A model generated the notes under the pieces. It was not told the origin of the DNA. It did not search any database and saw only the letters and a program-made list of their open reading frames with translations. The position numbers were made by a program, and so were the translations under genes. Shown here piece after piece: positions 6,411-7,060 of a stretch of 7,060 bases of DNA. Numbering within the stretch: position 1 is the stretch's first letter; each line of letters begins with the position of its first letter. The stretch comes from Myxococcales bacterium (GTDB taxonomy: Bacteria > Myxococcota_A > Bradymonadia > Bradymonadales > Bradymonadaceae): positions 1-7,060 of the forward strand of contig SKNI01000715.1 in the NCBI GenBank assembly GCA_007120615.1. Direction: 5' to 3'.

Positions 6411-6603
6411 ATGTATCGGGTGCTCTCTCCACAACGTGTATCCCCCCCTCACGGGAGAGACGCTATGCTCCCTCTACATAAAGAGCATGCCCGATATATC
6501 GATCAGTCTGGTTCCCCCCAATCGGGCTGATCACATGAGCATCTGCTTCCCCCCAAGCAGACTCATACTTAAGCCCCCGGGTCTTGCCCGGGGGCTTTTT
6601 TTT
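6411..6603 (+). ncRNA. 6C-like small RNA with cytosine-loop hairpins
   Basis: Nearly the whole stretch folds by eye. A closing stem pairs 6411-6420 with 6490-6499 (10 bp, one G-U). It encloses hairpin H1 (6424-6430 with 6454-6460, then CGTG 6435-6438 with CACG 6450-6453, loop TATCCCCCCCT) and hairpin H2 (6465-6470 with 6483-6488). H3 pairs 6501-6513 with 6520-6532 (13 bp, three G-U) around a CCCCCC loop. H4 pairs 6535-6539 with 6562-6566 and 6542-6548 with 6555-6561, with a CA bulge and again a CCCCCC loop. A terminator ends it. Two hairpins with C6 loops before a terminator is the definition of the 6C RNA known from Actinobacteria, where the mycobacterial member acts on mRNAs through its C-rich loops. 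Homology versus convergence is open. The strand is set by the U-tract. The 5' end may be as early as about 6378. Confidence 0.82.
6571..6603 (+). terminator. Intrinsic terminator of the 6C-like RNA
   Basis: A perfect 11-bp stem AAGCCCCCGGG (6571-6581) / CCCGGGGGCTT (6587-6597) with a TCTTG loop runs into eight T (6596-6603). It sits five bases after hairpin H4. No open reading frame of quality ends upstream on this strand, so it terminates a non-coding transcript. Confidence 0.95.
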
Positions 6604-6605
6604 AC

Positions 6606-6647
6606 GGAAGTCAGGGGACGGAAGTCGGAAGTCGGAAGTCGGAAGTC
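6606..6647 (+). repeat. GGAAGTC heptamer tandem repeat
   Basis: One GGAAGTC at 6606-6612 is followed by four perfect tandem copies at 6620-6647 and a degenerate one after. The motif recurs inverted and imperfect near 6883-6897 (CTCCGACTTTCCGATTT on the plus strand), so the repeat patch is loosely bracketed by inverted copies. Confidence 0.85.
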
Positions 6648-6691
6648 GGAGTCCAGGGTTGAAACATCGTTGCAGAGGTTGATTCACGACC

Positions 6692-6716
6692 TCGATCCCG
6701 ATCTCGACCTCGATCA
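6692..6716. repeat. Degenerate GATCTC/GATCGA hexamer repeat
   Basis: The stretch CTCGATCCCGATCTCGACC and its continuation repeat a six-base pattern imperfectly. Its complement resembles the GATCGA repeat at 2096-2113. It is non-coding. Confidence 0.5.
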
Positions 6717-6767
6717 CCGCACCTCCCCCGACCACCTGGCACCCCACCCTCCATCCCCCTTTCCCTT

Positions 6768-6803
6768 CCTCTGCGTCTTGGCGGTCCTCTGCGCCTTGGC
6801 GAT
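6768..6803 (+). repeat. Two adjacent 18-bp direct repeats
   Basis: CCTCTGCGTCTTGGCGGT (6768-6785) is followed at once by CCTCTGCGCCTTGGCGAT (6786-6803), 16 of 18 identical. It is followed by three TTGCCC units (6803-6820). Such CTCTGCG/CTTGGCG stretches are intergenic and non-coding here. Confidence 0.8.
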
Positions 6804-6880
6804 TGCCCTTGCCCTTGCCCTTCCTCTGCTCCCTCTCCCTCCCTCTCCCTCCCTCTCCCCCCTCTCTCACCTCTCCCCCC
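6803..6880 (+). repeat. Polypyrimidine tract (TTGCCC and CCCTCTCCCT repeats)
   Basis: After three TTGCCC units the plus strand is almost purely C and T to 6880, with CCCTCTCCCT units at 6831-6850 and a degenerate continuation. It is low-complexity, with no coding character, and ends about 65 bp before the ribosome binding site of the next gene. Confidence 0.8.
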
Positions 6881-6959
6881 AACTCCGACTTTCCGATTTC
6901 CCCCGTATGTCGTATGAAGCGGTGCCAGTGTCCGCTAAACCCGATCGGAGAAGTCCCTG

Positions 6960-7060
6960 ATGAGCACCGAGATCCCCCGAAGCCGCCGTGAATTTGAGCA
7001 GGCCGTCACGAAGTTAAAACGAGAAGCGCAGTCGGCCGTGGAGAATCCCGGCTCCTACGG
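6960..7060 (+). CDS. Start of an unidentified protein gene (partial, 5' end only)
   Basis: An ATG at 6960 has GGAG (6947-6950) 9 nt upstream, and the frame stays open for 33 codons to the window edge. The peptide begins MSTEIPRSRREFEQAVTKLK and continues REAQSAVENPGSYG. It is charged, likely helical and has no signal peptide, so a cytoplasmic protein is likely. No family can be recognised from so little sequence. It starts in a different sequence style from the low-complexity DNA before it, which supports a real gene start. Confidence 0.6.
   Translation, partial: MSTEIPRSRREFEQAVTKLKREAQSAVENPGSY

Larger units (their letters stand above)
6159..6959. other. 800-bp intergenic region without a protein gene
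   Basis: This region holds the upstream signals of the CAP gene, the GC-rich hairpin at 6263-6300, the 6C-like RNA with promoter and terminator, and then the repeat patch 6606-6900. From 6900 to 6946 only ordinary unique sequence is seen. The longer open frames that cross it run through the RNA, its terminator and the repeats and are not believable proteins. Confidence 0.7.

Noticed and set aside
6411..6603. The RNA read from the minus strand, with GGGGGG loops as possible CsrA-type sites
   Set aside because: The U-tract and promoter elements are only present for plus-strand transcription, and G-U pairs in H3 and the closing stem would become A-C mismatches on the other strand.
6436..6960. 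Plus-strand open frame of 174 codons over the small RNA and repeats
   Set aside because: It starts within a hairpin of the RNA, reads through a perfect intrinsic terminator and then through simple repeats.

Overview
The window looks like the chromosome of a GC-rich, Gram-negative bacterium of the deltaproteobacterial / Myxococcota type, possibly a Bradymonadia-like lineage. This is inferred from three things: two lipoproteins with Asp/Pro/Gly-rich linkers after the lipobox, an SOS operator of the myxobacterial type, and an ImuA-ImuB mutagenesis pair. No taxonomic marker gene is present.

Positions 1-1988 (minus strand) hold imuA and imuB, overlapping by 23 bp, with imuB running off the left edge. 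They encode the accessory part of the SOS-induced error-prone translesion system, whose polymerase DnaE2 (ImuC) may lie beyond the window. A LexA-box-like dyad at 2008-2023 sits just upstream of imuA. The divergent intergenic region to 2275 also holds a 9-bp direct repeat, a perfect 22-bp palindrome, a short GATCGA microsatellite and a candidate promoter for the next gene.

Positions 2276-4528 (plus) encode a 750-aa surface lipoprotein with an 18-bp minisatellite linker and two lamin-tail domains, followed by a strong intrinsic terminator (4569-4607). A 164-bp imperfect palindrome (4613-4776) fills the space before the convergent gene. Positions 4794-6158 (minus) encode a second lipoprotein with two EGF-like modules and a CAP/SCP domain.

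The 800-bp stretch 6159-6959 has no convincing protein gene but contains the most interesting element. A promoter-like region is followed at about 6411-6603 by a predicted structured RNA. It has a 5' three-way junction carrying a hairpin with a C7 loop, then two long hairpins each capped by exactly six cytosines, then a perfect 11-bp terminator with a U-tract. The 3' half has the architecture of the actinobacterial 6C small RNA. After it comes a patchwork of short tandem repeats (6606-6900), and a new gene starts at 6960 and leaves the window.

The protein genes do not form one pathway: an SOS cassette, two unrelated exported lipoproteins and a probable trans-acting sRNA lie side by side.
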